A stretch of DNA of 64,000 nucleotides, from positions 62,001 to 126,000 of the forward strand of contig JASMDC010000007.1 in the NCBI GenBank assembly GCA_030753015.1, written 5' to 3'. The notes under the pieces were generated by a model, which saw only the letters and a list, made by a program, of their open reading frames with translations, was not told the DNA's origin and made no database searches. Position numbers and translations under genes: made by a program. This document shows positions 8,632 to 17,421 of the stretch, piece by piece. Numbering within the stretch: position 1 is the stretch's first letter; each line of letters begins with the position of its first letter. The DNA is from Candidatus Undinarchaeales archaeon. Its GTDB lineage: Archaea; SpSt-1190; JASMDC01.

Positions 8632-9795
8632 ATGAGAAGGGCATACAAGTTCAGGCTGTATCCGAACAGGGAGCAGACTGGCCGTCTGGAGCGGACGCTG
8701 GAAACGTGCCGTATCCTCTACAACGAACTCCTTGCAGAGAGAAAGGTGACTTACGAGGTGACGGGGGGTGGGATTAGTTACTTCGAGCAAAAACGCAATC
8801 TAGTCAAGATGAAGAAGGTGAACGATCATCTGGCACAGGTTAACGCACAGGTGTTGCAGGACGTCACCCGTCGTATCAAGAGATCGTTCGACGCATTCTT
8901 CCGCAGGATCAGGGACGGGAAAAAACCGGGGTATCCGAGGTTCAAAGGGAGGGGGCGGTACAAGTCCTTCACCTACCCCCAGCATGTGAAGAGTTTCAAG
9001 ATCAAGAGCGGGCGGCTTTCCCTCTCGAAGATAGGCGAGGTGCGTATGTTCCAGCATCGTCCCATCGAGGGAGTCATCAAGATGTGCACGCTTAAGCGGG
9101 ACGACATCGGCGACTGGTCAGTCATCATCGTATCAGAGCTGAAGGACACTCCGAAGATAGCCATCGAAGAGACGATCGGCGTTGACGTCGGGCTGAAGAA
9201 CCTGGCTGTCGCTTCTGACGGATTGATCCTCGAGCCTCCCACATGCCTCCGTGGCTCGGAGAAGAAGCTCGCGAAGCTCCAACGGCGGCTGAGCCGGAAG
9301 ACGAAGGGAAGCAAGAACCGAGAGAAGGCACGGGCCAAAGTGGCTAGACACCATCGGAAGATCGCAAGACAGAGACGAGACCATCTGCACAAGGCCTCAC
9401 GCTGCCTTGTCGATTCTGCTGATCGCATTGTCTTTGAGAACCTTAATATCAACGGGATGCTCACAAACCATCATCTTTCCAAGTCGATAGCAGACGCGTC
9501 CTGGGGGACGCTCATCCAGTTTACGATGTGCAAGGCTGAGAGTGCCGGCAAGTCGGTCGAACTGGTACCCCCCAGGAACACGTCACAGCTATGTTCACAA
9601 TGCGGCGCGTTCGTAAGGAAGTCCCTGTCCATGAGGACGCACAGATGTCCCGAGTGCGGGCTCGTGATGGACAGGGATCTGAATGCCGCCATCAATATAC
9701 GGGACAAGTTCACCCTCGGGCAGAGGGGTAGGGCCTGTGGAGCCGTCTCCGTTGGGAGGGGCGATGAAGCAGGAAGCTCACCGAATTATCGGTGA
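8632..9795 (+). CDS. tnpB: TnpB RNA-guided nuclease
   Basis: 387 residues, full length for TnpB, the RNA-guided DNA nuclease ancestral to Cas12. The N-terminal helix-turn-helix/WED part starts MRRAYKFRLYPNREQ. The RuvC triad is intact: Asp185 (GVDVGLKNLA), Glu269 (VFENLNI) and Asp349 (DRDLNAA). The zinc ribbon is CSQC (321-324) and CPEC (339-342). TnpB uses an omega RNA made from the element's 3' end and helps the element persist by cutting donor sites. The gene ends inside the right-end hairpin. It seems functional as there is no frameshift or lost residue. Confidence 0.95.
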   Translation: MRRAYKFRLYPNREQTGRLERTLETCRILYNELLAERKVTYEVTGGGISYFEQKRNLVKMKKVNDHLAQVNAQVLQDVTRRIKRSFDAFFRRIRDGKKPGYPRFKGRGRYKSFTYPQHVKSFKIKSGRLSLSKIGEVRMFQHRPIEGVIKMCTLKRDDIGDWSVIIVSELKDTPKIAIEETIGVDVGLKNLAVASDGLILEPPTCLRGSEKKLAKLQRRLSRKTKGSKNREKARAKVARHHRKIARQRRDHLHKASRCLVDSADRIVFENLNINGMLTNHHLSKSIADASWGTLIQFTMCKAESAGKSVELVPPRNTSQLCSQCGAFVRKSLSMRTHRCPECGLVMDRDLNAAINIRDKFTLGQRGRACGAVSVGRGDEAGSSPNYR

Positions 9796-9802
9796 GAGGA
9801 TG
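9690..9802 (+). ncRNA. Probable omega RNA at the 3' end of tnpB
   Basis: By analogy with other TnpB systems, the guide RNA scaffold overlaps the end of tnpB and reads through the element's right end into flanking DNA. Here a perfect hairpin, CTCACCGA-ATTA-TCGGTGAG (9777-9796), follows a G-rich stretch and precedes GGATGTCAC. The 5' limit is a guess; the guide would be the bases just beyond about 9805, that is, the 3' end of the neighbouring macroglobulin-like gene in antisense. Confidence 0.45.
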
Positions 9803-12800
9803 TCACGTAACGACCCGCAACGAGTAGGTGATGGGGCTGGTGGCCGTCATGTCGAAGGTGATGACACCGCTCTCCTCCTCGCGGTCGGCATTCCAGAGGC
9901 CGTTCTGCCACTCGACGGTCAGGCCATGGACCTCCACATGGGCCCTGTAGCGTCGCGCCGGAGCGATGGCCCGCTTGAGCTCGTCAGGCGTGGTCTCCAG
10001 GGTTGCCTGGCCGTACCCGAGGGACGCGGTCTTCTCACGGGCTTCGATGGTGATGGTGTCCTTGTACCCCAGGGGCGTTGCGAGCACCGCTTCGCCGTTG
10101 TCGAAGGACACGCCGCTCGTAGCGATCGTGGTCCTCGAGCCCAGGTCGAAGGGCAGCCGCTCCACGGACTTCCGACCGATGTTCTGGTAGGTGATCGTCC
10201 AGGTGCGGGTCCGCTTCAGGTCGCGCTTCAGGATGTCCTTGATGGCGACGTCCGTGATGGTGACCGGCCTCGCCCGCAGGGTGGCGGTGATGCCTACCAT
10301 GTCGCTAAAGCACTGGTCGTCGTTGAGCGTCTCCTCACCCTCGCCGTACGCGCAGGTCTCGCTCCACTGGGCCCAGTCAGGGTTCCACTCGTTCTCCCGT
10401 GTACTTGCGGTGGCGAAGCTCGTCCGGTTGAGGGACATGCCGTTGGCCAGGGTGAGCTGGACGTTGTAGGAGCGGAAGAACTCCGGTGTGGAGAAGCCCG
10501 TCTTGATGGTCGTCTCGAGATCGGTTAGCTGGGTCTCGCCCTTCAGCTCGACGTACACGGAACGCTCCTCGCCGATGAACACCGGTGTCTTGAACGACAC
10601 GGTGATGATGGAGCCACCGTTGGGGGCTGAATAGGTGCTCTCGGTGTAGTCCTCACGATTCTGGGGGATGAGGGTCAGCCCGGACTGGTCGATGACAAAG
10701 GACATGGCCTCCACGGGTGTCTCCTGACGGTTGACCATGGACAGGTCCATGGTGTACGTCAGGGCGACGGTCTCGTCCTCGGGCGCGCCCACATTGATGG
10801 AGAGGCTGGGCCTGACGAAGAGCTCACGCTCCGTGATGTCCACATGCGTCATCGCGGTGGCGGGCGCGTCGGGTAGAACGGCCGCGAGCACCAGGCCCGC
10901 GACAAGGCACACCAGTATCATGGCGTTCAGTCCGGCACCGCCGCCGCCCTTGCCGCTGCGGAACATCGACATGGCGAAGAGGGCAGCGATGACGAATGCG
11001 ACGGCCAGCAGTGTCTTGAGCTGGGGTATGCCGTCCGGGCCCGGCGGGACGCCGGACGCCTCGTCGAGCATGCCGTTGATCTCCTGGATGAGCGACTTCG
11101 CCTTGTCGTGGTCGCCGGCCTTCACAGCAGCATCGAGCATCCTGCTCAGGTCCGAGATACGGGAGCGGACCTCGGAATCCTCGATGCTCGCGGCCTCGCT
11201 GTCGATGGTGGCCATGGCGTTCCGGTAGTAGGCCTCCCGGGCAGCGGGGTTCTCGGGGATGTCCACTGTCGGCCGCGGTGTGGCGGCAGCGGTGGGCTTC
11301 GGTGTGGCATCGGTCGTCGGACCGGGCGTGGTCACGGGCCTGGCCGTCGGCTGCGGATCCTCGACGACGACGCCTTCTGCGTAGGGCAGCTCCACAACGT
11401 GCACAGGTTCCGGCTCGGGGGCATCCTGGCCGATGGATAGCACGACCTCGTCAGCGAAGCCCTCGTTCTCGGGCGTGAACTGCGGATAGGCACGTGTTCC
11501 GGCGGCCTGTACACGGCCCTCGGAAGTGGCGGCCAGCTCGTACCACAGGCCCACGTCGCTGGTGTGGTCGAGGAACCATACGATCTTGTCGGCCTTGACT
11601 ATGACCTTGCGCACCGACCCGCCCTCGTCGGCGTACCCGGTCACGGTGAAACCGGGCGGGATTGGCTCCTCCACTACAACGAAGTGCTGGTGGACGCCCG
11701 AGGTGACGGTGATGGATACATTGACGTTGTCCCCGGGATCAGGGACGGTGGTGTCGTAGGTGCGGAGCACGACGATGTCCTCGCCGCGGACCAGCACGAC
11801 ACCCACCGGTTCGGACGACACCATACCATCATCAGTGAACGCGACGGCGGCGTCGAGCTTGTACTTCCCGGGCTCGCCGTAGAGCTCGTAGGTGACCGAG
11901 GTGCTGCCCCGGGCAGCGAGGTCCACGGGCCAGTGCAGCGCGAGGTCGGGATCCTTGTCCTCTGATCCGGCCGCGGTCAGTCCTGCGGGCACGAAGTCGT
12001 AGAGGTCGCCTGTCACGGGATCGTTCCCGGTATTGTGGACCACGAGGGTCACGTGCACCCGGTCCCTGCCGGCGGTGGCGAAGGAGGCGCTCTTGGATAC
12101 GGTGAGCGCCGGGCCCGTACCGGCTGGCTGGGTGTCGGTGAGCACCGGGAGCTCCCAACTCTCGAACTGTTTTCCGCCGACCTTGGTACCGCGGGCCAGG
12201 CCGTACTCGGCCTTGGCCGTCCCCAGCTCCAGCCGGTCGACGGCGCGGTCGGTGACGTAGTAGAGCTCGAAGGTCCGCGGCTCGGGAAGGCTGTCAACGT
12301 AGAGCCGGCGCGTGGGCCGCACCTCGACGCCGTCGGGCACGGGCAGCTCGATGCTGATGCGCGCGGGCACCGCCACGTCGGCGTGGGGGGTGAGGGTCAT
12401 CTTAACAGGGTACACACCCGGTGAGGCGGGCTCGCCCACCTCGAACGCAGCGGTCACGTTTCCGCCCAGAGTGGCCGTGGACCACACGTCGTAGAACAGC
12501 TTACCCTTCCCGCGACGCACGATACGGATGGTGTTCTCGCCATGGCGCAGGTAGTCAGTGAGGCGCAGCTCGCCCGACATGCCCCAGATACCCTCGAGAT
12601 GGACCGAGTCGATCCGCTCGCCGTTCACGTACAGCTCGACGTTCATATCGGGGATGACCGGGGGTTCGATCTCCAGCAGCCGCAGGTGAGCGGCCAGGGA
12701 GGCGATCTGGTCGGCAGTGGTGGTGAACTCCCAGGGATTGCGCTCGCGCAGCCACTTCAGCGCGGCCTTCGCGGTGTCGCGGTAGGCGGGCTGCTCCAGA

Positions 12801-15800
12801 AGCGCCATCGCTGCCTGCGCTGTGGTCTCGTCGGGCCCGCCCAGCGAATACCCGCGGCTCCAAAAGATATAGGGATCGTCCTCCTTGAGCAGGGAGAGCA
12901 GCTTGTTCACAACAGCCCGCTCGTCGCCCTGGGCGTCGCGTGTGTGCGAGAGCAGTCGGGCGTACAGAGCGATTGTGTAGGGATCTGTGATCTCGCCAGC
13001 GATCCACTTCTGGTGCAGGAAGTTCATACCCTCGCCGGGGACGGACTGGCCCGCCTCGGCCAGGGAGATGAGCACATAGGCCGTCATCCCGGCATCGTTG
13101 CCGGTGAGCCACTGGGTGCCATTGTAGGAGCCGTCGCCGTTGGCGTGGTTGGTCAGCCAGTTCACGGCGCCGTAGACCATCGAATCGTCCACGAGCACGT
13201 GGCGCTTGGCAGTGGAGAGCGCCCGGAGGGCGTAGGCGGTCATGTACGTGGTCGAAGGGCCCTTCTTCCACCAGCCCCAGCCGCCGTCGGCGTGGCGCAT
13301 GAACACAAGCTCAAGGGCAAGGCCACGGACCCGCTCCTTGAACCAGCGGTCGCTGGTGATGAGCTTGAGCTTGGCGCGGTACTCGTGGGAGAGTACCGTG
13401 GGGATGATCTTGGATGCGGTGACCTCGGTGGTCGGATAGGAGTACCCGTCCACCCGGGCCGAGCCGGTATAGATGGACAGCGACTCGGAGCCGAACCGGG
13501 CGTACCCGCGCACGGAGATGTCGTAGGCCTCCTTGGGCACGTTGATGGTGAACGTCACCTCCTTCTTGTCGGTGTCACCGGACACGGTCTCCTCCCAGGG
13601 CACACCGTTGGGTCGGACCCAGATGCGGTTCTGGACACCATCGGTGAGCTCGGTCCCGTCGGAAGTGGAGGCAGTGGCGAAGAAGGTGAGGTTCTGGTAG
13701 AAGGGCGTGCGGGCCCGCAGGCGCCAGGAGACGGACTGCGGGATGTCCTTGTGGAGGGTGAATGTGGCGGCGTTGGGAGTGAACAGGTCGAACCACTCCT
13801 CCTCCTTGAGACCGGCGAGCGCGTCGAGGTCGCCATCCAGGTAGCTGTGCACGGTCATCTGCATGGTCGTATTGTCGCCCTGTGTGAGCGAGGCGGGGAA
13901 GTAGGGCTTGATGAAGAACTCCTTTTGCGAGACGAAATCAGTGGCGTTCTCCGCGTACCGCGCGTCCATGGTGGACGCGTACACGGCCGCCTTCCAGGTG
14001 GTGAGCGAGTCGGGGACCATCACGGTGGTGGTGAATGTGCCGTCCTCACCGGTGAGGGCGAACGGCTCCCACAGGAATGTCTCGGGGAACATGGTGCGCA
14101 TCTGCACCGTCGCCAGCACATCCGCGGTCTCGCCGGCGCTCAGGGACATGGCCTTGGACTCCTTTGCCATCATCATGCCCTCGTCCGCCATGTCGGCGCT
14201 GGCGAAGCCCGCCTCCATCTCCATGGCGGGGGCGGCCCTCGGTGCCCCGGGCAGGGCCATACTGCCGCCTGCCAGCGCGCGTCCCTTGTTGCGCTGCATG
14301 TAATCGCCGCGGTCCCAGTTGACGCGGGCGGGATTGGCGCTGCTCGACTCCAGCTTTGTGGGGTCGTTGACGGGTGTACCGTACATCCGTCGCATGTTCA
14401 TGTTGCTCTGGAAGTTGGCGTTCGAGGTGATGGACCAGGAGCGGGAGAGTGGCCGCGACACGACGTCACCGCGCTCGGACGCATCGATGACCGACTGGTC
14501 GACGACCTTCACGCCCACGGCAGCGTTCGGTACGGGCCGGCCCTCCTTGTCGGTGACCGTTACTGTGAGGGTGAGCTCGTCGCGGGGCTCGTACACCTCG
14601 CGGTCGACGCTGATGGTGGTCCTCAGCCCCTTGAGCTTGAGTCGGGCCTGGCCACCTAACGGGTACGTGATCCCGTTGGTGCCGACAGCGAACACGGCCA
14701 GTCCCACTCCACCGAGGTCGTCCTCGGTCGTTGGGATGCTCACCGTGAAGTTACCGCCGTCGCCCACATTGCGAACCACGGTCCGCAGGGGGATATTGCG
14801 CATGTAGTGGCGCTCTATGATGACGGCATCGGGAGCGAATCCCTCGAACTGATGGACGAACCGCGCCTCGTCACCCGGCTCCACCTCTTGGGTGAGGGTC
14901 CACAGCCGTGCGGTACGGATGGTGCCGAGCACTACCGGGCGCTGGACGGTCAGGGTGAGCCCCCGGTCGTACCCTGTCTCCTCGTTGAAGCCGATGGTGG
15001 CCGTGGCGGATATCGCGTAGAGGCCCTCGGGATGATGGGGGACGGGGACGCCGATGGTCTCGGTCCCGTCGGAGGACGTTTGTATATGGATGCCGACCGA
15101 CTGCCCTGCCATGGGGCCGTTGAACGACCAGCGCATGTCATCGTCCTTGACCGGCTCACCGGTGAGGGCGTCGGTGAGCGTGAGCTCGGCAACGACCTTC
15201 TCCCCCTCAAGCCGTGGTGTAAGGGTGAGCTCGTACTTGCCCGAGACGGCCTGGCCGAACGCGCCCCAGGCGCGCCCGTACCGGTCCACGACTCCCAGCT
15301 CGCCCTCAAGGTACATGTACTTCAGGGCGACATCACGGGACACTGTGAAGTCCTGCTCGACCTTCGAACCGGTGGTGGGATCGAGTGTGAGGTCGGTGAT
15401 CTCCTCGGGCTTACCGTCAGGGGGGACGCCCGTGAGATCCATCGTCATTGATCGGAGGTTCGACGCGTCAGTGCCCTTGCTCGTAGCCGTCAGATGGAGC
15501 GTCTCGTTCCCCGGGTAGTAGGTCATGGCGACGCTCACGGTCACCTCGGGAGCGAGCTTGGCGCTCTTGGAGAGGTCCACGGTACGGCCCGCGGGATCGG
15601 TGATATGGGCCTCGACCACGATGTGGGTGCCTTTCAGCTCCTCCAGCGGTACCTCGAAGGAGCCCACGCCGTCGGTGTCGGTGGTGAGGTTGATGCGCTT
15701 GTAGACCTGGAGCTTGACAAGGTCCGGGCCGCCGCCCCGGGGCGACACCATCCCGGGGTAGGCCATCTCCTTGGCCATCATGGGCTCGTAGTAGTCCATC

Positions 15801-17299
15801 TCCCCCCCGTAGTACATGGGCTCGTCGTAGTACACGCGCCCTCCGTAGTAGCCGCTTCCCGGCTCGCGAGCGGCCCACCATACGGTGAGCTCCACGTCGC
15901 TGTTGGAGGCCGGTTTGCCGAAGTAGTAGCGCAGGGAGACATTGCCCTTGACCACGTCGCCATGATCGTAGCCCTCGTTCTCCTTGTCCAGCTCCATCTC
16001 GCTGATCAGCTGCTTCTTCTCGAAGAACTTCACCTCGATCTGCTGTCCTCTGCCCCCGTCCACATTGAACCAGTAGGTCTCCTCGTCGATGTTCATGGGG
16101 AGGGTGACCTGGCCGTCGTAGATGCCGTACTCGTTGCTGGTCAGGGTCTCTTCGAGGATGGTGAACCCCCGGTTGCTGCGGAGCGTGACCTTGATCTTCT
16201 GGGAGACGGGGAGCACGCGCTCGCCCGTCCACTTCCAGGAGTAGCCCCGGAAGAACACTGTCTGGCCCGGATTGTAGATGGGCCGGTCGGTGGCGAAAGC
16301 GATGTCGGTCCAGGACGAGGATGAACAGGATGAGTAGGTGCCCAACTTGTAGCTCCCGTTCCTACCGTCGGGAAGCGTATAGATGATGGTGGTCTGGTCG
16401 GAGGAGACCGAGCCCTTGGGGAAGAGCACGTGTCCGGCCGTGTTGGTCGTGAGCGTGACGCCGTTGACGGTGACAGAGGCGCCCTGGACCGGTTTCATGG
16501 TGGCCGGGTCAAGTAGCACCACAACGAACACATTGCACCGGTCGGGTGTGGGGACGAGCACGATCGCGGGAGCAACGGTGAGGCTCGTGGCCTGGGTGCG
16601 CCTGCCCTCGCCAGGGAATATGTCAGCGACGACGTGATAAGAGCCGGGGGAGAGGTTCACTGACGGTACGTAGGTCCCTTCCTCCACCCAGGTGAACTCC
16701 TCGAACACCTTTTCGGTGTCGGTGTACACGCGCACGATCATCACACCACGGTAGGCGCCGAAACGGTGGACGGCGGTGACCGGGAGCGGTGTGTCGATGC
16801 CGGACGGGAGCACGGACGAGCGGGGAGAGATGATGATGGCCGCATCGTTGGCGTAGGGATGCTGGGATATGTACGCTTCCTTCTCGTACAGACCGCGGTT
16901 GTATCGGCGGCCGACCTGGCGTCGCACATCAAAGGAGACCGCCTTCATATAATCGCCCATCAGGGCCGTCATGGTCCAGCTGCCGAACCACGGGTCCTCG
17001 TAGTTGGGCGGGGTTCCCATGGGTATCTCGTAGGTGTAGGAAGCAGTGGGTCCCGAGGGCGTGATGGTCCGCTTGTCCATCACCTGGCCTCGCGGGTCAG
17101 TGAGCTGGATGATGGTTGACTCACCGGTCACGAGCCCGGAATCATCGAAGTAGGCGAGCTTGACCTCCATGGTCTCGCCAGGCTCATAATAGCGCTGGAC
17201 AACCAGGGGCAGCACCTTGGTGCCGGCGCCCTGGGCCAGAGCGAGCGCGATGATGGCGGTTACGAGCAGTACGATCGATAGTCTTCCTCGAACTCCCAT
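9803..17299 (-). CDS. Giant surface alpha-2-macroglobulin-like protein without thioester
   Basis: 2498 residues. A signal peptide (about 1-25) precedes a macroglobulin-type body: MG2-like strand near 325 (ATDRPIYNPGQTVF), a Tyr/Met/Gly-rich insert near 485-525, a flexible Ala/Met-rich stretch near 985-1050 in the bait-region position, the A2M domain (LWEPFALTGEDG, VPDSLTTWKA), then an alpha-toroid (TED) from about 1285 with GGWGWWKKGPSTTYMTAYAL. Where CxEQ should be, the sequence reads YSYPTTEVTASK, so no thioester can form. A Pro/Thr-rich linker (about 1977-2013), two membrane helices (about 2092-2110 and 2122-2143) and a 350-residue external domain follow. I chose ATG 17299 over the TTG at 17305 because the box at 17321-17330 is 27 nt upstream. 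Its TGA stop lies in the TnpB element's end. Family role: trapping proteases outside the cell; here probably non-covalent. Confidence 0.88.
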   Translation of the reverse strand: MGVRGRLSIVLLVTAIIALALAQGAGTKVLPLVVQRYYEPGETMEVKLAYFDDSGLVTGESTIIQLTDPRGQVMDKRTITPSGPTASYTYEIPMGTPPNYEDPWFGSWTMTALMGDYMKAVSFDVRRQVGRRYNRGLYEKEAYISQHPYANDAAIIISPRSSVLPSGIDTPLPVTAVHRFGAYRGVMIVRVYTDTEKVFEEFTWVEEGTYVPSVNLSPGSYHVVADIFPGEGRRTQATSLTVAPAIVLVPTPDRCNVFVVVLLDPATMKPVQGASVTVNGVTLTTNTAGHVLFPKGSVSSDQTTIIYTLPDGRNGSYKLGTYSSCSSSSWTDIAFATDRPIYNPGQTVFFRGYSWKWTGERVLPVSQKIKVTLRSNRGFTILEETLTSNEYGIYDGQVTLPMNIDEETYWFNVDGGRGQQIEVKFFEKKQLISEMELDKENEGYDHGDVVKGNVSLRYYFGKPASNSDVELTVWWAAREPGSGYYGGRVYYDEPMYYGGEMDYYEPMMAKEMAYPGMVSPRGGGPDLVKLQVYKRINLTTDTDGVGSFEVPLEELKGTHIVVEAHITDPAGRTVDLSKSAKLAPEVTVSVAMTYYPGNETLHLTATSKGTDASNLRSMTMDLTGVPPDGKPEEITDLTLDPTTGSKVEQDFTVSRDVALKYMYLEGELGVVDRYGRAWGAFGQAVSGKYELTLTPRLEGEKVVAELTLTDALTGEPVKDDDMRWSFNGPMAGQSVGIHIQTSSDGTETIGVPVPHHPEGLYAISATATIGFNEETGYDRGLTLTVQRPVVLGTIRTARLWTLTQEVEPGDEARFVHQFEGFAPDAVIIERHYMRNIPLRTVVRNVGDGGNFTVSIPTTEDDLGGVGLAVFAVGTNGITYPLGGQARLKLKGLRTTISVDREVYEPRDELTLTVTVTDKEGRPVPNAAVGVKVVDQSVIDASERGDVVSRPLSRSWSITSNANFQSNMNMRRMYGTPVNDPTKLESSSANPARVNWDRGDYMQRNKGRALAGGSMALPGAPRAAPAMEMEAGFASADMADEGMMMAKESKAMSLSAGETADVLATVQMRTMFPETFLWEPFALTGEDGTFTTTVMVPDSLTTWKAAVYASTMDARYAENATDFVSQKEFFIKPYFPASLTQGDNTTMQMTVHSYLDGDLDALAGLKEEEWFDLFTPNAATFTLHKDIPQSVSWRLRARTPFYQNLTFFATASTSDGTELTDGVQNRIWVRPNGVPWEETVSGDTDKKEVTFTINVPKEAYDISVRGYARFGSESLSIYTGSARVDGYSYPTTEVTASKIIPTVLSHEYRAKLKLITSDRWFKERVRGLALELVFMRHADGGWGWWKKGPSTTYMTAYALRALSTAKRHVLVDDSMVYGAVNWLTNHANGDGSYNGTQWLTGNDAGMTAYVLISLAEAGQSVPGEGMNFLHQKWIAGEITDPYTIALYARLLSHTRDAQGDERAVVNKLLSLLKEDDPYIFWSRGYSLGGPDETTAQAAMALLEQPAYRDTAKAALKWLRERNPWEFTTTADQIASLAAHLRLLEIEPPVIPDMNVELYVNGERIDSVHLEGIWGMSGELRLTDYLRHGENTIRIVRRGKGKLFYDVWSTATLGGNVTAAFEVGEPASPGVYPVKMTLTPHADVAVPARISIELPVPDGVEVRPTRRLYVDSLPEPRTFELYYVTDRAVDRLELGTAKAEYGLARGTKVGGKQFESWELPVLTDTQPAGTGPALTVSKSASFATAGRDRVHVTLVVHNTGNDPVTGDLYDFVPAGLTAAGSEDKDPDLALHWPVDLAARGSTSVTYELYGEPGKYKLDAAVAFTDDGMVSSEPVGVVLVRGEDIVVLRTYDTTVPDPGDNVNVSITVTSGVHQHFVVVEEPIPPGFTVTGYADEGGSVRKVIVKADKIVWFLDHTSDVGLWYELAATSEGRVQAAGTRAYPQFTPENEGFADEVVLSIGQDAPEPEPVHVVELPYAEGVVVEDPQPTARPVTTPGPTTDATPKPTAAATPRPTVDIPENPAAREAYYRNAMATIDSEAASIEDSEVRSRISDLSRMLDAAVKAGDHDKAKSLIQEINGMLDEASGVPPGPDGIPQLKTLLAVAFVIAALFAMSMFRSGKGGGGAGLNAMILVCLVAGLVLAAVLPDAPATAMTHVDITERELFVRPSLSINVGAPEDETVALTYTMDLSMVNRQETPVEAMSFVIDQSGLTLIPQNREDYTESTYSAPNGGSIITVSFKTPVFIGEERSVYVELKGETQLTDLETTIKTGFSTPEFFRSYNVQLTLANGMSLNRTSFATASTRENEWNPDWAQWSETCAYGEGEETLNDDQCFSDMVGITATLRARPVTITDVAIKDILKRDLKRTRTWTITYQNIGRKSVERLPFDLGSRTTIATSGVSFDNGEAVLATPLGYKDTITIEAREKTASLGYGQATLETTPDELKRAIAPARRYRAHVEVHGLTVEWQNGLWNADREEESGVITFDMTATSPITYSLRVVT

Positions 17300-17320
17300 A
17301 CTCAAGGATGAGTCAAGCAG

Positions 17321-17330
17321 TTATTAAATA
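17321..17330 (-). promoter_or_regulatory. TATA box of the macroglobulin-like gene
   Basis: TATTTAATAA when read on the minus strand, about 27 nt before ATG 17299, predicting a leaderless mRNA. It faces away from the promoter of the opine-dehydrogenase-like gene (TTCTTTTATTAG at 17390-17401). Confidence 0.6.
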
Positions 17331-17421
17331 TCTCGACGTTTTTTTAGGGTGTTTTCCCAACGGTCCCGCGGGCGTGGTGCCACGGTTATTCTTTTATTAG
17401 TACGGCATCTATTCCCGTCCC

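Larger units (their letters stand above)
8551..9806 (+). mobile_element. IS200/IS605-superfamily element, IS1341 type (tnpB only)
   Basis: A single tnpB with no tnpA, bounded on the right by a hairpin and the sequence GAGGATGTCAC at 9796-9805, which closely resembles the 3' ends of IS605/IS1341 elements. The left limit is approximate and placed just before the GTCTATTAAGAC palindrome. No terminal inverted repeats are expected for this superfamily. The right end directly abuts and probably contains the stop codon of the alpha-2-macroglobulin-like gene. Without tnpA the element would depend on a transposase in trans. Confidence 0.6.

Noticed and set aside
8255..8644. 129-codon minus-strand frame between the GIY-YIG gene and tnpB
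   Set aside because: No domain, no promoter at the right distance and it overlaps the tnpB start; treated as non-coding element DNA.
12542..14659. 705-codon plus-strand frame opposite the macroglobulin-like gene
   Set aside because: It mirrors the codon bias of the real minus-strand gene and its translation is His/Gly/Val-rich without domains.
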